Assembly (NCBI RefSeq): GCF_031453555.1
Contig: NZ_JAVIZM010000001.1
Location: 4,595,001-4,659,000, forward strand
Length of the DNA stretch: 64,000 nt
Source of the DNA: Bacillus sp. SLBN-46
GTDB lineage: Bacteria > Bacillota > Bacilli > Bacillales > Cytobacillaceae
Direction of reading: 5' to 3'
Position 1 is the first letter of the stretch. Each line of letters opens with the position of its first letter. The notes under the pieces are model-generated. The model saw only the letters and a program-made list of their open reading frames with translations, had not been told where the DNA came from and made no database searches. Shown piece after piece: positions 1-11,253 of this stretch. A program made the position numbers and the translations under genes.

Positions 1-2283
<2,283 letters not shown>

Positions 2284-2337
2284 ATGTTGGGGCTTTTACA
2301 GCGCCATTATCTTACAAAAATTGAGGAGGTTGCTCTA

Positions 2338-3444
2338 ATGAAAAAACATATTGTCTTACTTCCTGGTGATGGAATCGGTAAGGAAGTCATTCATTCAGCA
2401 AGAGAAGTATTAAGCGCCGTAGCAGAAGAATATAATCATTCATTCAGCTTCGAGACCCATGAAATCGGAGGAGCAGCCATTGATCAATACGGCACTCCCC
2501 TTCCAGAAGCAACCGTTGATGCCTGTAAACAGGCAGATGCTGTACTGCTTGGTGCAGTAGGTGGGCCTAAATGGGATCAGAATCCTTCCCATCTACGACC
2601 AGAACGTGGCTTGCTTGGCATTCGTAAGGCCCTTGATTTATATGCAAACTTAAGACCTATCAAGGGATTTAAAAATCTCCTCCATGCATCACCATTAAAG
2701 GAAGAAGTGGTATCTGGCAGCGACCTCCTTATTGTACGTGAATTAACTGGCGGCCTTTACTTCGGGACACCAAGTGAACGCCGTGACAACGGAAACGCAG
2801 TAGTAGACACACTTGCTTACACACGTAATGAGATTGAAAGAATTGTAGATAAAGGCTTCCAAGCTGCCCAGCAGCGGCGCGGTCACTTAACTTCTGTTGA
2901 CAAGGCAAATGTCCTTGAATCGAGTAAGTTATGGCGCGAAGTGGTCGAGGAGAAAAAAGCTCAATATCCGGATGTTGCAGTTGAACATGTGTTAGTTGAT
3001 GCAGCGGCAATGAAATTGATTACGAACCCAACTCACTTTGACGTCATCGTTACCGAGAATCTATTCGGAGACATCTTAAGTGATGAGGCATCCGTCCTAA
3101 CCGGTTCACTCGGCATGCTTCCATCTGCCAGCTTACGTGAAGATGGTGTTGGTCTTTATGAACCTGTTCATGGCTCCGCTCCTGATATCGCTGGAAAAGG
3201 AGTTGCTAATCCAGTGGCGATGATTTTATCGGCTGCTCTCATGCTACGTTATTCCTTCCAATTGGATGATGAAGCGAAGGTTATTGAAGAATCCGTCCAG
3301 TCTGTACTCGATGCCGGCTTCCATACGGGGGATCTCCAAGTGACAGATGGGCGCCTTGTAGGAACAGTAGAAATGACAAAACTGATTGTAGATTACATTA
3401 AATCGCAAAACGCATCCAAGTGTATCGCCAGCTGTTATTTTTAA
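2338..3444 (+). CDS. leuB: 3-isopropylmalate dehydrogenase
   Basis: NAD-dependent oxidative decarboxylation of 3-isopropylmalate to 2-ketoisocaproate. The start was moved to ATG 2338 because a GAGGAGG site precedes it by about seven bases and the protein then begins MKKHIVLLPGDGIG, as in the family. The in-frame ATG at 2284 would add 18 unrelated residues. The resulting 368 residues match the usual length. The isocitrate/isopropylmalate dehydrogenase signature (NLFGDILSDEAS) and the EPVHGSAPDIAGKG nucleotide-binding segment are present. The last ~10 residues (ASKCIASCYF) look unlike the usual tail and may be lineage-specific. Third gene of the ilvC-leuABCD operon. Confidence 0.96.
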   Translation: MKKHIVLLPGDGIGKEVIHSAREVLSAVAEEYNHSFSFETHEIGGAAIDQYGTPLPEATVDACKQADAVLLGAVGGPKWDQNPSHLRPERGLLGIRKALDLYANLRPIKGFKNLLHASPLKEEVVSGSDLLIVRELTGGLYFGTPSERRDNGNAVVDTLAYTRNEIERIVDKGFQAAQQRRGHLTSVDKANVLESSKLWREVVEEKKAQYPDVAVEHVLVDAAAMKLITNPTHFDVIVTENLFGDILSDEASVLTGSLGMLPSASLREDGVGLYEPVHGSAPDIAGKGVANPVAMILSAALMLRYSFQLDDEAKVIEESVQSVLDAGFHTGDLQVTDGRLVGTVEMTKLIVDYIKSQNASKCIASCYF

Positions 3445-3546
3445 TAGGTGAAGCAGAATCCGTCAGGCTTGTTCTTTAACGATTGCCTAGCGGATTTCCT
3501 GCAAATTTTTCAGCAGCAAAAATCTTTGAACGTGAGGAAGGAAGCT

Positions 3547-4965
3547 ATGCAAACACCAAAAAATATTATCCAAAAAATTTGGGAACAGCATGTGGTCCAT
3601 CAAGAAGAAGGAAAACCGGATTTATTATATATCGATTTACACCTCGTACATGAAGTGACCTCTCCTCAAGCATTTGAGGGCTTACGTATAAATGGACGAA
3701 AAGTCCGCCGGCCAGACCTTACTTACGCAACGATGGATCATAATGTTCCTACCCGTCAACGTCTTGTCATTAATGACCCAATCTCGAAAAAACAAATCGA
3801 CACCTTACAGGAAAACTGTCAGGAATTTGGTATTACACTTGCTGACATTCATCATCCCGATAATGGTATTGTCCATGTCATTGGTCCTGAGCTTGGCCTC
3901 ACCCAACCTGGAAAAACGATCGTTTGCGGGGATAGTCACACCTCTACACATGGTGCATTCGGAGCCCTTGCCTTTGGAATCGGCACAAGTGAAGTGGAAC
4001 ATGTACTTGCCACTCAAACGCTTTGGCAAGCACCGCCAAAAACTCTTAATGTAAAAGTAAACGGCAAACTTGGGGTTGGTGTAACAGCCAAGGACCTCAT
4101 TCTAGCCATCATCGGCAAGTTCGGCGTTCAATTCGGAACGGGTTATGTGATGGAATACACAGGTGAAGCGATTCGAGCCTTGTCCATGGAAGAGCGAATG
4201 ACTGTCTGCAATATGTCGATTGAGGCTGGTGCGAGAGCGGGTCTGATCACTCCTGATGAAACTACGTTTGAGTATTTACGCGGACGCCGCCATGTACCAC
4301 AAGGAGAAGCATTTGAAGAAGCTGTTGCTAAGTGGCAATCACTTGCGACAGACGAAGGCGCAGCTTATGATGCTGTGGTTGAAATTGATGCAGCGGAAGT
4401 CGAGCCACAGGTGACGTGGGGAACAAACCCTGGCATGTGCATTCCTGTTACAGCTAATGTTCCAAGTCCAGATGATGTTGATAGACCAAGCGAGCGAGAC
4501 GAAATTAACCGGGCTCTTGAATATATGGGACTTACGGCTGGAGAACCTATCTCCAACGTTAAAATTGACCATGTTTTCATTGGTTCGTGTACAAACTCCA
4601 GGTTAAGCGACTTACGAAAAGCAGCTGAAGTCGTGCGCGGCAGAAAGGTTAGCCCTTCTGTTACCGCTATCGTGGTGCCCGGTTCGTTTAGTGTAAAACT
4701 GGCTGCTGAGAAGGAAGGCTTGGATGTCATCTTTAAAGAGGCAGGCTTTGAATGGCGAGAGGCCGGCTGCAGTATGTGTTTAGCGATGAATGATGATATC
4801 GTTCCTGCAGGCGAGCGCTGTGCTTCCACTTCTAACCGAAACTTTGAAGGGCGTCAAGGAAATGGCGCACGGACCCATTTGGTCAGTCCAGAAATGGCTG
4901 CAGCTGCTGCAGTTGCAGGTCATTTTGTTGATGTCCGTCAATTTACTGCTCAGGAGGTTATCTAG
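3547..4965 (+). CDS. leuC: 3-isopropylmalate dehydratase large subunit
   Basis: Large subunit of isopropylmalate isomerase, an aconitase-family [4Fe-4S] enzyme that acts with LeuD. Starting at ATG 3547, preceded by GAGGAAGGAAG, gives 472 residues, the usual size. The frame stays open upstream to 3448, but those 33 residues have no family match. [20 protein letters not shown] near residue 130, the first cluster-cysteine region CTNSR near 347 and [10 protein letters not shown] near 407 supply the cluster ligands. The ~100-base gap after leuB holds no obvious terminator, so the gene should be cotranscribed. leuD follows after three bases. Confidence 0.96.
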   Translation: MQTPKNIIQKIWEQHVVHQEEGKPDLLYIDLHLVHEVTSPQAFEGLRINGRKVRRPDLTYATMDHNVPTRQRLVINDPISKKQIDTLQENCQEFGITLADIHHPDNGIVHVIGPELGLTQPGKTIVCGDSHTSTHGAFGALAFGIGTSEVEHVLATQTLWQAPPKTLNVKVNGKLGVGVTAKDLILAIIGKFGVQFGTGYVMEYTGEAIRALSMEERMTVCNMSIEAGARAGLITPDETTFEYLRGRRHVPQGEAFEEAVAKWQSLATDEGAAYDAVVEIDAAEVEPQVTWGTNPGMCIPVTANVPSPDDVDRPSERDEINRALEYMGLTAGEPISNVKIDHVFIGSCTNSRLSDLRKAAEVVRGRKVSPSVTAIVVPGSFSVKLAAEKEGLDVIFKEAGFEWREAGCSMCLAMNDDIVPAGERCASTSNRNFEGRQGNGARTHLVSPEMAAAAAVAGHFVDVRQFTAQEVI

Positions 4966-4968
4966 CAT

Positions 4969-5550
4969 ATGGAACCACTACGCATTCACCAAGGCCTTGT
5001 ATGTCCATTAAACAGGCCAAATGTAGATACGGATCAAATTATTCCGAAGCAATTTTTGAAGCGAATTGAACGCAGTGGCTTTGGTCAATACCTCTTTTAT
5101 CATTGGCGCTTTGATGATGCTGGCAATCTACGGCCTGATTTCCCTTTGAATCTGCCAAAATATCAAGGTGCCTCCATCTTGGTTGCCGGTGAGAACTTTG
5201 GTTGCGGCTCATCCCGTGAACATGCACCGTGGGCGGTGCAGGATTTTGGCTTTAAGGTAATCATCGCACCTAGCTACGCCGATATTTTTAAAAATAACTG
5301 TGTGAAAAATGGAATTCTAGCCGTTCAAGCAAGTGAATCACAGGTACAAACCATTATGAAAAACGCTGAAGCCGAGGGCTACAAGCTAACAGTCAATCTT
5401 GAGGAGCAAAGAGTGTTTGACAACTCGGGATTCGAGATGACTTTTGATATCGCTCCGTATCCTAAACAAATGCTTCTAAACGGTTGGGATGAGATTGGGG
5501 TTACTTTAACCTATCAGGATAAAATTAAGCAATATGAATTAGCACGTTAA
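4969..5550 (+). CDS. leuD: 3-isopropylmalate dehydratase small subunit
   Basis: Small subunit of isopropylmalate isomerase (193 residues, normal length), forming the swivelling domain that completes the LeuC active site. It has NVDTDQIIPKQFLK at the N-terminus and the diagnostic FGCGSSREHAPWA motif near residue 80. The ribosome site (CAGGAGG) lies inside the end of leuC. The operon ends with a strong hairpin directly after this gene, so leuD closes the ilv-leu transcription unit. Confidence 0.97.
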   Translation: MEPLRIHQGLVCPLNRPNVDTDQIIPKQFLKRIERSGFGQYLFYHWRFDDAGNLRPDFPLNLPKYQGASILVAGENFGCGSSREHAPWAVQDFGFKVIIAPSYADIFKNNCVKNGILAVQASESQVQTIMKNAEAEGYKLTVNLEEQRVFDNSGFEMTFDIAPYPKQMLLNGWDEIGVTLTYQDKIKQYELAR

Positions 5551-5554
5551 TTTG

Positions 5555-5584
5555 AATGAGCCTGGGATTCCAGGCTCATTTTTA
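5555..5584 (+). terminator. Rho-independent terminator of the ilv-leu operon
   Basis: A perfect 11-bp stem (AATGAGCCTGG with CCAGGCTCATT) and a four-base loop (GATT) are followed by a T run. It starts five bases after the leuD stop. The A/T flanks could also let it act on the opposite-strand GNAT pseudogene that ends at 5582. Confidence 0.92.
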
Positions 5585-6158
5585 GATAGGATCTAATATA
5601 TTTTTATTGTCCGATTCCTCATCAAAGGAAAGTACATCCTCCACCGGCTGGTACGACTCACCATAGAAATGCTTATCCTTATAGGTGTGGATCATGTCGT
5701 ATGTTTTTTTCATCGCTTCAAAAATCATTTCTTCTGATTCATCATTTGGTGCCCAGTACAGGATTTCCATCCTGTTAATTTCATTCGTTGCCAAAGACCT
5801 TCTCTCATAACCAATCGAAGTTGCATGCTCAAACTTTTCCCGCTTATAAAAATGGAGCCTTTTTTCAGTATCGCTATCCTCATAATTAACTGGTTCCACT
5901 TCAAGGATGATTGGCTTTCCTTTCTGTTTCAACTTTTCCAACTAGTTTATGCCCTAGTCCCTCACCTCGGGCATTTTTGGATACAAATAAATAATCGATA
6001 AAAATAAAATTATCTAATTCAACATACATCAAGACATGATTAGGGCCTTCATCTTTATGATAGATTTCTGAGCGCTCTTTCAGCAAGGTTTCCATGTGCT
6101 CTCGTGATTTCATCTCTTCAACAGGAAAATATTGATTCAACTTTTCATACCAATGCAT
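5582..6158 (-). pseudogene. GNAT-family N-acetyltransferase, split by a +1 frameshift
   Basis: Two overlapping minus-strand frames together make one acetyltransferase of about 190 residues. The N-terminal part (from ATG 6158) ends with SKNARGEGLGHKLV, the acetyl-CoA-binding R-G-x-G-x-G/A loop. The second part resumes with KLKQKGKPIILEVEPV and runs to 5582. Deleting one C of the pair at 5938-5939 (a G on the coding strand) restores a continuous reading ...GHKLVEKLKQKGKP. The rest of both frames is free of stops and looks conserved, so the lesion is either very recent or a sequence error. The second frame on its own would need a TTG start without a ribosome site. Target substrate unknown. Confidence 0.75.
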
Positions 6159-6187
6159 GGGATTCCCCTTTCATACTTTCGCTTACT

Positions 6188-6502
6188 CTAAAATTCAGGT
6201 AACTGGTCGAGATTGTTTTCCTTGATACCATCAGGTTCACTTCGGATAATATCTCTACCATATTTATGAAAGACATCAACGTGCGCTACTTTTCCAGCCT
6301 TCGCTTCATCCAAGGCTGTTACATAATCCAATTCTCGTCCAGTGTTTGTTTTAAAAGCAATAATATCTCCATCCTCATTTTTTCTAACGGCAACTAACGC
6401 TTCTTTACCAGCAGAATTACTCTGATTTGCCTGAAGCATGGCTTCTTGTTCACTTTGCTGCTTATATTCTTCGTAGATTTTTTCAAAATCCTGTTGTTCC
6501 AT
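6188..6502 (-). CDS. DUF3892 domain protein
   Basis: Small (104 residues), acidic, soluble protein. The C-terminal ~70 residues match the DUF3892 pattern (AVRKNEDGDIIAFKTNTGRELDY, then IIRSEPDGIKENNLDQLP); the N-terminal 35 residues are Gln/Glu-rich and probably helical. The start is set at ATG 6502 because GGAGGTGG lies five bases upstream; a GTG at 6511 overlaps that site. The function of DUF3892 is not established. It lies ahead of the GNAT pseudogene on the same strand with 29 bases between and may share its transcript. Confidence 0.8.
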   Translation of the reverse strand: MEQQDFEKIYEEYKQQSEQEAMLQANQSNSAGKEALVAVRKNEDGDIIAFKTNTGRELDYVTALDEAKAGKVAHVDVFHKYGRDIIRSEPDGIKENNLDQLPEF

Positions 6503-6654
6503 TGATTCCACCTCCGAACATTTGTTAGTATTTTTCCTTTATGAAAAATTATCCCTCGTCCTGAAATTGTCAAAAACTGTTCATACTTGTATTCCCCTAA
6601 TAAATTTCACCTCAAACCTCACGTGGTATAATTTACCTGATTGGGGGTGATAAA

Positions 6655-7404
6655 ATGGAACCGTCAGAAGGAAATGCATGGTTTTACATTCGAGATCATC
6701 AACAACAAGGACCTGTAGGTATATTTGAATTAAAAAAATTGTTGGAACAAGGTATTTTAACAGCTGAAACGTTTATATGGACAAAGGAACTAGAAGGCTG
6801 GCAAAGGGTGAAAAGCCTTAACCTACTTCCTGACACTATCTTGAAGTCCGGAGAGAAGGATGAATCTCCGATTAACTTAGCAAGTGAATGGGAGGAAATC
6901 AAAAAAGAGACCTATCCAAATGGAAGGCCCGTTGTCCGTTACCTGGCACGATTTTTTGATCTTTCCTTGTTTTCATTGTTTCTCATTACATTGGTATCCG
7001 TCTTCTCTCCAAGATTTATCGTTGAATCATCAGGCATCGCCATTTTCATGTTCAGTCTCGTTCTTTATATTTTAGTAGAGGCCTCCATTCTCTCTATTTT
7101 TGGAAATACTTTAGGTAAGACCATACTTAATGCAAGGCTGCGAATGGTCAATGGCGAACATATAGATTTTTTTACGGCCCTTAAGCGAAGTATCTTTGTA
7201 ACAGCAGCCGGAATGGGATTTGGAATCCCCTTAATAAATTTCATTTGCTTTTATTTTTCCTATTCCGATCTTAAAAAAAATGGAAGGTCCACATGGGACA
7301 ATCAGATAGGTACAGTCGTTTTATACGGCAAAGTAAGTTTCGCACGGATCGTATTCGTCAGTTTGTTTCCGATTTCTCTATTAGTCGCTGGACTGATCAT
7401 CTGA
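6655..7404 (+). CDS. GYF_2 / RDD domain membrane protein
   Basis: 249-residue protein with two parts. Residues ~5-60 form a GYF_2 (DUF4339) domain (AWFYIRDHQQQGPV, then LEGWQRVKSL), a fold seen in bacterial and protist membrane proteins and thought to bind partners. Residues ~85-230 form an RDD domain with membrane segments near 100-120, 125-150 and 180-200, and the Arg/Asp pattern (RYLARFFDLSLF, KTILNARLRMV) that names the family. The last ~20 residues form another hydrophobic segment. RDD proteins have been linked to ion or small-molecule transport in some bacteria, but no substrate can be assigned. GGGGGTGATAAA precedes the ATG. Monocistronic by position, with a hairpin after it. Confidence 0.8.
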   Translation: MEPSEGNAWFYIRDHQQQGPVGIFELKKLLEQGILTAETFIWTKELEGWQRVKSLNLLPDTILKSGEKDESPINLASEWEEIKKETYPNGRPVVRYLARFFDLSLFSLFLITLVSVFSPRFIVESSGIAIFMFSLVLYILVEASILSIFGNTLGKTILNARLRMVNGEHIDFFTALKRSIFVTAAGMGFGIPLINFICFYFSYSDLKKNGRSTWDNQIGTVVLYGKVSFARIVFVSLFPISLLVAGLII

Positions 7405-7462
7405 AGTAAATTATTTTGTGAATGATTGAACAAAAAATCCACCCATCATAATTTCAAAAACA

Positions 7463-7498
7463 AAAGCCCTCCATAACCAAAAATGGAAGGGCTTTCAA
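7463..7498 (+). terminator. Probable terminator after the GYF_2-RDD gene
   Basis: AAAGCCCTCCA pairs with TGGAAGGGCTTT with one bulged A; the loop is about ten bases. The T run is short (TTTCAAATTT), so efficiency is uncertain. Confidence 0.6.
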
Positions 7499-7612
7499 AT
7501 TTCTCTCCTTGAGAAAATAATTCTCTTCAAGCCCCAACCTAAACCTATTAGCGTGATTCCCCTTGCTCAGAGGGTATACTAGTAAATAAGGATATTTTTA
7601 GGAGTGAGAGGA

Positions 7613-9115
7613 ATGATTTCCCTAGATAAATCGCACGACCCTCTAAATAATGCAGAGATGCTTTCACAAATCACAGGAATACAACTGGATATTCGGCAAG
7701 CGGTAATCGAGGCAGAAAAGTTATTTGATCAATGTTTAAACGAAGCGGTTGTCCCTACAGCTAGTAAGAAACCTTCCCAACCGTCACCTTTTTTAAAAAA
7801 AGTAACGGAAGGCTTATTTCGTCTACTCGCAAAACCTTCACGTCTTTTGAAACCAACGAGAATCCTAGTTGATGATGAAGGAATGGTATTCCCAGATTGG
7901 AAGGATACGCTTGATACAGAATACATCCGATTGAAAAAGCAGATAACCCGTGAAGTAAATGTCATGGATTTTGGTGCGGTTGGAGATGGTATCACAGATT
8001 GCAGTGCCGCTTTTAAAAAGGCCATTGGTAATGGACGTGTAAAAGTCATTGTCCCACCTGGAGTTTTTCTGACAAAAGGGATCAAACTGCCCTCATGGAC
8101 ATGGCTTGAGGGTTCCGGTAAAGGAGTTACTACGATTAAGCTCAATCAACAGGCTTCAAAAGGTACAAGACTAGTAACCAACGCAAACCATTGGCGGGGC
8201 AACCATCATCTTTTCATTAAGGGATTAAGTTTAGACTGGAATGTTGAAAGGCTAGGCGATGTAACAAAAACAAGTACATGGGGGAACCATTCGAGCTGCT
8301 TAACATACGCAAATGTGACGTATGGTTGGGTTAAGGATGTGGAAGGAATCAATCCTGGGCTTCATTGCTTTGATATCTCCTCCACCTTGTACAATTACGC
8401 AGGTGATGGATACCGTGCACGTGGTAGCAGTAAGTACGTTTGGCTGGACAATGTTACCGGCTATGGATTTGGTGATGACGGAATCACCACTCACCATAGT
8501 GATTATATTTGGATTTCTCATTCGCATATGTGCGACCCTAGTGGACGAGCCCACCAAAAAGGCCATTCCAATTCAAACGGAATTGAAGTGGATGACGGAT
8601 CCAGAAATGTGCTGTTGGTGAATAATTCATCTGCTAGATGCTTTGGCGGGGTAGAAATTAAAGCCCATCAAAATTCCTCCGCAGCTTCAAATGTGATAAT
8701 CGTGGGTCATATCTCTGTCAACGATAACCGTTCCTTTAACTTCCGACATATCGGTCACCATAAAGCTTCCGATGCTGAATCATTGACTGCTTTTAACATT
8801 TTGGCAGTGAATTTGGCTGCCATCGGACCTGTTTTTTCAACGTTATATGAAGATTCCACTCCCCGCGGCATGGTGATTTCAGCTTATAAAAATGTGGTGA
8901 TTAATCATTTTACTTTAATCGGAGAAGCTAATTACGACTATCAAGGAAATCCGGTAATTGCTGTTCAATACCGTGCTCGAAATGTGCTTCTAAACAACAT
9001 CTCGTTTAAAGATTTTACTCATGCTGGAGCAAATATAAAAGTTTATGGTGGCAACAATCGTGCAGATTCTATCAAGCTTAGAAATATCAAAGTTTTTCAG
9101 CCCTTGAATAATTAA
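7613..9115 (+). CDS. Right-handed beta-helix, pectate-lyase-superfamily protein
   Basis: About 500 residues. Residues ~1-110 form an N-terminal region without recognised domain. VMDFGAVGDGITDCSAAFKKAI (~115-135) is the classic opening of the pectate_lyase_3 / GH28-like fold, followed by IVPPGVFLTKGIKLPSWTWLEGSGKGVTTI and repeated short beta coils (IIVGHISVNDNRSFN, NVVINHFTLIGEANY, NVLLNNISFKDFTH). Such proteins act on polysaccharides or are surface and phage tail-spike components. There is no signal peptide, so export would need another route, or it works inside the mother cell or on the spore; this is inference. Start ATG 7613 is preferred over GTG 7604 because AGGAGTGAGAGG sits just ahead. 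Specificity unknown. Confidence 0.75.
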   Translation: MISLDKSHDPLNNAEMLSQITGIQLDIRQAVIEAEKLFDQCLNEAVVPTASKKPSQPSPFLKKVTEGLFRLLAKPSRLLKPTRILVDDEGMVFPDWKDTLDTEYIRLKKQITREVNVMDFGAVGDGITDCSAAFKKAIGNGRVKVIVPPGVFLTKGIKLPSWTWLEGSGKGVTTIKLNQQASKGTRLVTNANHWRGNHHLFIKGLSLDWNVERLGDVTKTSTWGNHSSCLTYANVTYGWVKDVEGINPGLHCFDISSTLYNYAGDGYRARGSSKYVWLDNVTGYGFGDDGITTHHSDYIWISHSHMCDPSGRAHQKGHSNSNGIEVDDGSRNVLLVNNSSARCFGGVEIKAHQNSSAASNVIIVGHISVNDNRSFNFRHIGHHKASDAESLTAFNILAVNLAAIGPVFSTLYEDSTPRGMVISAYKNVVINHFTLIGEANYDYQGNPVIAVQYRARNVLLNNISFKDFTHAGANIKVYGGNNRADSIKLRNIKVFQPLNN

Positions 9116-9159
9116 ACAAATAATAAGCATTCTAAGATGTGTTTAGGAGGTGAGATTTT

Positions 9160-9318
9160 TTGTCATATCAAGCAAATGGAAATGAAAAGCAACAAGGTAA
9201 AAATAATCGTCAAGGCTCCGGATCAGAATATCACAGAGAGCATGCGGGTAATGTTGAAGGCTACGGCCAGCCGCACCCAGTTACTGGTGAAGATACTACG
9301 ACCAACAACAAGGATTAA
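9160..9318 (+). CDS. Small hydrophilic protein with TTG start
   Basis: A 52-residue frame rich in Gln, Asn, Gly and His (LSYQANGNEKQQGKNN..., ending TTTNNKD). It is preceded by a strong AGGAGGTGA six bases before the TTG and closes just before a perfect terminator hairpin. A different frame through the same bases is longer but has no comparable ribosome site and a much less protein-like composition. The size and composition resemble small spore or stress proteins of Bacillus, but no family was recognised. It follows the beta-helix gene by 44 bases and may share its transcript. Confidence 0.55.
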   Translation: MSYQANGNEKQQGKNNRQGSGSEYHREHAGNVEGYGQPHPVTGEDTTTNNKD

Positions 9319-9350
9319 TTTATTTATGAGTGAAAGAGATTTAATAAATA

Positions 9351-9380
9351 AAATGACGTGTGCCAATACACACGTCATTT
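9351..9380. terminator. Bidirectional terminator
   Basis: Perfect 12-bp stem AAATGACGTGTG / CACACGTCATTT with loop CCAATA, with A and T rich flanks on both sides. It serves the small TTG-start gene on the plus strand and overlaps the stop codon of the converging DUF1836 gene. Confidence 0.85.
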
Positions 9381-10001
9381 CTTATGCCTTTTTTCAACCT
9401 CTAATTCATCGACAAGCTTTTCTGCCACTCTTCGGTATAAATTACTCATATGAACAAGCGAAGAAATCATCAACACTTGTTCAAGATAAGCAGAATCCTC
9501 GCTCTGTAACGACGTAATTTCTCCTTTTACTTCCATCACTCTTTGCTCGATGTCCTCTTTAAAATCAACCGCGTTCTGGCTGGTTAAATGAAGATAGCTT
9601 GTATAAAAAGATTCAACATCCAACTCTTCTTTTACAATCATCTTATTAATCCCGTCAAGGGTTACCTTAATATCATTGATGGAAAGCGCCCCTTTTAACT
9701 GGTAAATCAGACTAATTAGAATCAGATGCTCTTTGGAATATTTCTTATTTTGAATTGGAAAAATTAACTTCCCTTTTGCATAATTATTGATCATTGTTTT
9801 GGTGAGAACCTTTTCGTCCTCATTCCGTTTTGTTTCCTTAAATTTGCTTTCAAATAATTGAATGACCTGGTCCATATATAAATCAATCTTTGGAATATCA
9901 TCCAAAGTTAAGTTCGTCTCCAAGCCAAGTTGGTTAATAATTTGGTTAATATGTTCCATTCCGTAAACCCCGCTCATCTTCATTATATTTTCATTATACA
10001 T
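9375..10001 (-). CDS. DUF1836 family protein
   Basis: Up to 208 residues, soluble and mostly helical. The central part (IDLYMDQVIQLFESK, TKTMINNYAKGKLI, NKKYSKEHLILISLIYQLKGAL) is the DUF1836 signature, a Firmicutes family with a MerR/HTH-like N-terminal region; the function is unproven and a DNA-binding role is only inferred. Several in-frame starts are possible (10001, 9977, 9959) and none has a strong ribosome site, so the N-terminal ~14 residues are uncertain. The gene converges on the small TTG-start gene and shares its terminator. Confidence 0.75.
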   Translation of the reverse strand: MYNENIMKMSGVYGMEHINQIINQLGLETNLTLDDIPKIDLYMDQVIQLFESKFKETKRNEDEKVLTKTMINNYAKGKLIFPIQNKKYSKEHLILISLIYQLKGALSINDIKVTLDGINKMIVKEELDVESFYTSYLHLTSQNAVDFKEDIEQRVMEVKGEITSLQSEDSAYLEQVLMISSLVHMSNLYRRVAEKLVDELEVEKRHKK

Positions 10002-10087
10002 AAAGAAATAGTTGTTGACTAGGTATGATTACACGAGTATCATTATAAGTAGTTATCGAAACTACATGATGTGTAGGAGGAATTAAA

Positions 10088-10735
10088 ATGAACAATTATA
10101 TTCGTGAACCCATTAATGGACTGACTCACTTAGCTGGAGCAATTTTAGCCTTTGTTGGACTCCTCGCAATGGTCATCAAAACCGCAATGACGGATCCCTC
10201 CCCACTGGCTATTACAGCAGTCATCATCTTCGGGGTTAGCATGATCCTGCTTTATTCCGCTTCGGCCACCTATCATATGGTTATTGCTCAGGACAAAGTA
10301 ATTGCTTTTTTGAGACGGCTCGACCACTCAATGATATTTGTACTGATTGCTGGAACGTATACGCCTTTCTGTTTTATCAGTTTGAATGGAAAAACAGGGG
10401 CCATTTTATTTTCTATCATCTCTAGTGTTGCAATTAGTGGGGTTGTTTTTAAAATGGTGTGGTTTACTTGCCCACGCTGGATATCTACTGCATTGTATAT
10501 TGCCATGGGCTGGATGATTGTTTTTGTTTTTTCTCCACTAACAGGTAGCTTAAATCCAATGGGCTTAGTATTACTAATACTCGGGGGGATTTTTTATACA
10601 ATTGGCGGGGTCATATACGGGGCAAAACCGAAGTTCTTAGAAACAAAATATCTAGGATTTCATGAAATTTTTCATATTTTCATCTTACTAGGAAGCCTGG
10701 CACATTTCTTATCTGTGTTTTTGTACGTCATATAA
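10088..10735 (+). CDS. Hemolysin III / PAQR family membrane protein
   Basis: 215 residues with seven predicted membrane segments. The family pattern is clear: EPINGLTHLAGA at the start, the SATYHMV motif near residue 60 with HSMIFVLIAGTYTPF after it, and FHEIFHIFILLGSLAHF at the end. The conserved His and Ser/Asp residues make the metal site typical of the PAQR superfamily, for which a hydrolase activity on lipids is proposed. The name comes from a haemolysis assay on a B. cereus homologue and does not imply a toxin here. TAGGAGG precedes the ATG. Monocistronic by position. Confidence 0.9.
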   Translation: MNNYIREPINGLTHLAGAILAFVGLLAMVIKTAMTDPSPLAITAVIIFGVSMILLYSASATYHMVIAQDKVIAFLRRLDHSMIFVLIAGTYTPFCFISLNGKTGAILFSIISSVAISGVVFKMVWFTCPRWISTALYIAMGWMIVFVFSPLTGSLNPMGLVLLILGGIFYTIGGVIYGAKPKFLETKYLGFHEIFHIFILLGSLAHFLSVFLYVI

Positions 10736-10752
10736 TGAAAAAAGAATAAAGA

Positions 10753-10777
10753 GGCTGACATTTAATGTGTCAGCCCC
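10753..10777 (+). terminator. Hairpin after the hemolysin III gene
   Basis: GGCTGACA and TGTCAGCC form an 8-bp stem with a 7-base loop. The downstream T run is weak (CCATTTC). The arm GAGGCTGAC recurs in the composite hairpins at 15959-16084 and 58556-58611. Confidence 0.55.
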
Positions 10778-10807
10778 ATTTCACTAATGCTTTCAATTTT
10801 TTCTTTT

Positions 10808-11179
10808 CTAGTGATTTACAATCCCCTTTAATTCTTCGAACAAAACTACTCCATGATTATAAACAGGATCCTTTGCACCATACAGAAGTGTAACCCTATC
10901 TTTCGTACTCAAATCAATGATTTGCTCAATCATCTGTCGCTTTTGTTCATCAGACTGAAGTTCATTAAGGTATTGCTTTCGAAACCCATTAAACAATTCT
11001 GGCTTATGACAAAACCATTTCCGCAGCTCATTGCTTGGAGCGATATCCTTAAACCAAAATGACAATCTCGCACTCTCTTTAGATATCCCCCTAGGCCACA
11101 ACCGGTCAATTAATATCCGACAGCCATCCATATCATCATACGGTTCATAAACCCTCTTAAGAAAAATATTATTCATCAT
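10808..11179 (-). CDS. DUF488 family protein (YeaO-like)
   Basis: About 123 residues, soluble. It carries the DUF488 hallmarks: RVYEPYDDMDGCRILIDRLWPRG at the N-terminus, FRKQYLNELQ in the middle and VTLLYGAKDPVYNHGVVL near the end. Homologues in other bacteria often sit beside MarR regulators; here no such neighbour exists. The biochemical role is unknown. The first two codons are both ATG with a GAGGTGATATG-type site, so the start is uncertain by one residue. It faces the hemolysin III gene. Confidence 0.85.
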   Translation of the reverse strand: MMNNIFLKRVYEPYDDMDGCRILIDRLWPRGISKESARLSFWFKDIAPSNELRKWFCHKPELFNGFRKQYLNELQSDEQKRQMIEQIIDLSTKDRVTLLYGAKDPVYNHGVVLFEELKGIVNH

Positions 11180-11240
11180 ATCACCTCACCATAATCCCCA
11201 TGATATAAGTGTCTTCTCAGGATGGATAGTGTCCACGGCT

Positions 11241-11253
11241 GGTGCCTGACACC
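11241..11253. repeat. Dispersed near-palindrome, copy 1 (GGTGCCTGACACC)
   Basis: 13-base core abutting the stop codon of the excisionase-type gene: its last base is the first base of that stop complement. It belongs to the family also found at 39795, 47941, 53906, 57172, 58517 and 60371. Confidence 0.6.

Noticed and set aside
5582..6158. Programmed ribosomal frameshift in the GNAT gene
   Set aside because: There is no slippery heptamer or stimulatory structure at the break, only an extra base in a CC pair.
7613..9115. Phage tail-spike
   Set aside because: The beta-helix motif is shared by pectate-lyase-type proteins and no phage structural gene is nearby.
9137..9517. 126-codon frame across 9137-9517
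   Set aside because: It runs through a perfect terminator and into the opposing DUF1836 gene, with no comparable ribosome site; the 52-codon TTG frame fits better.
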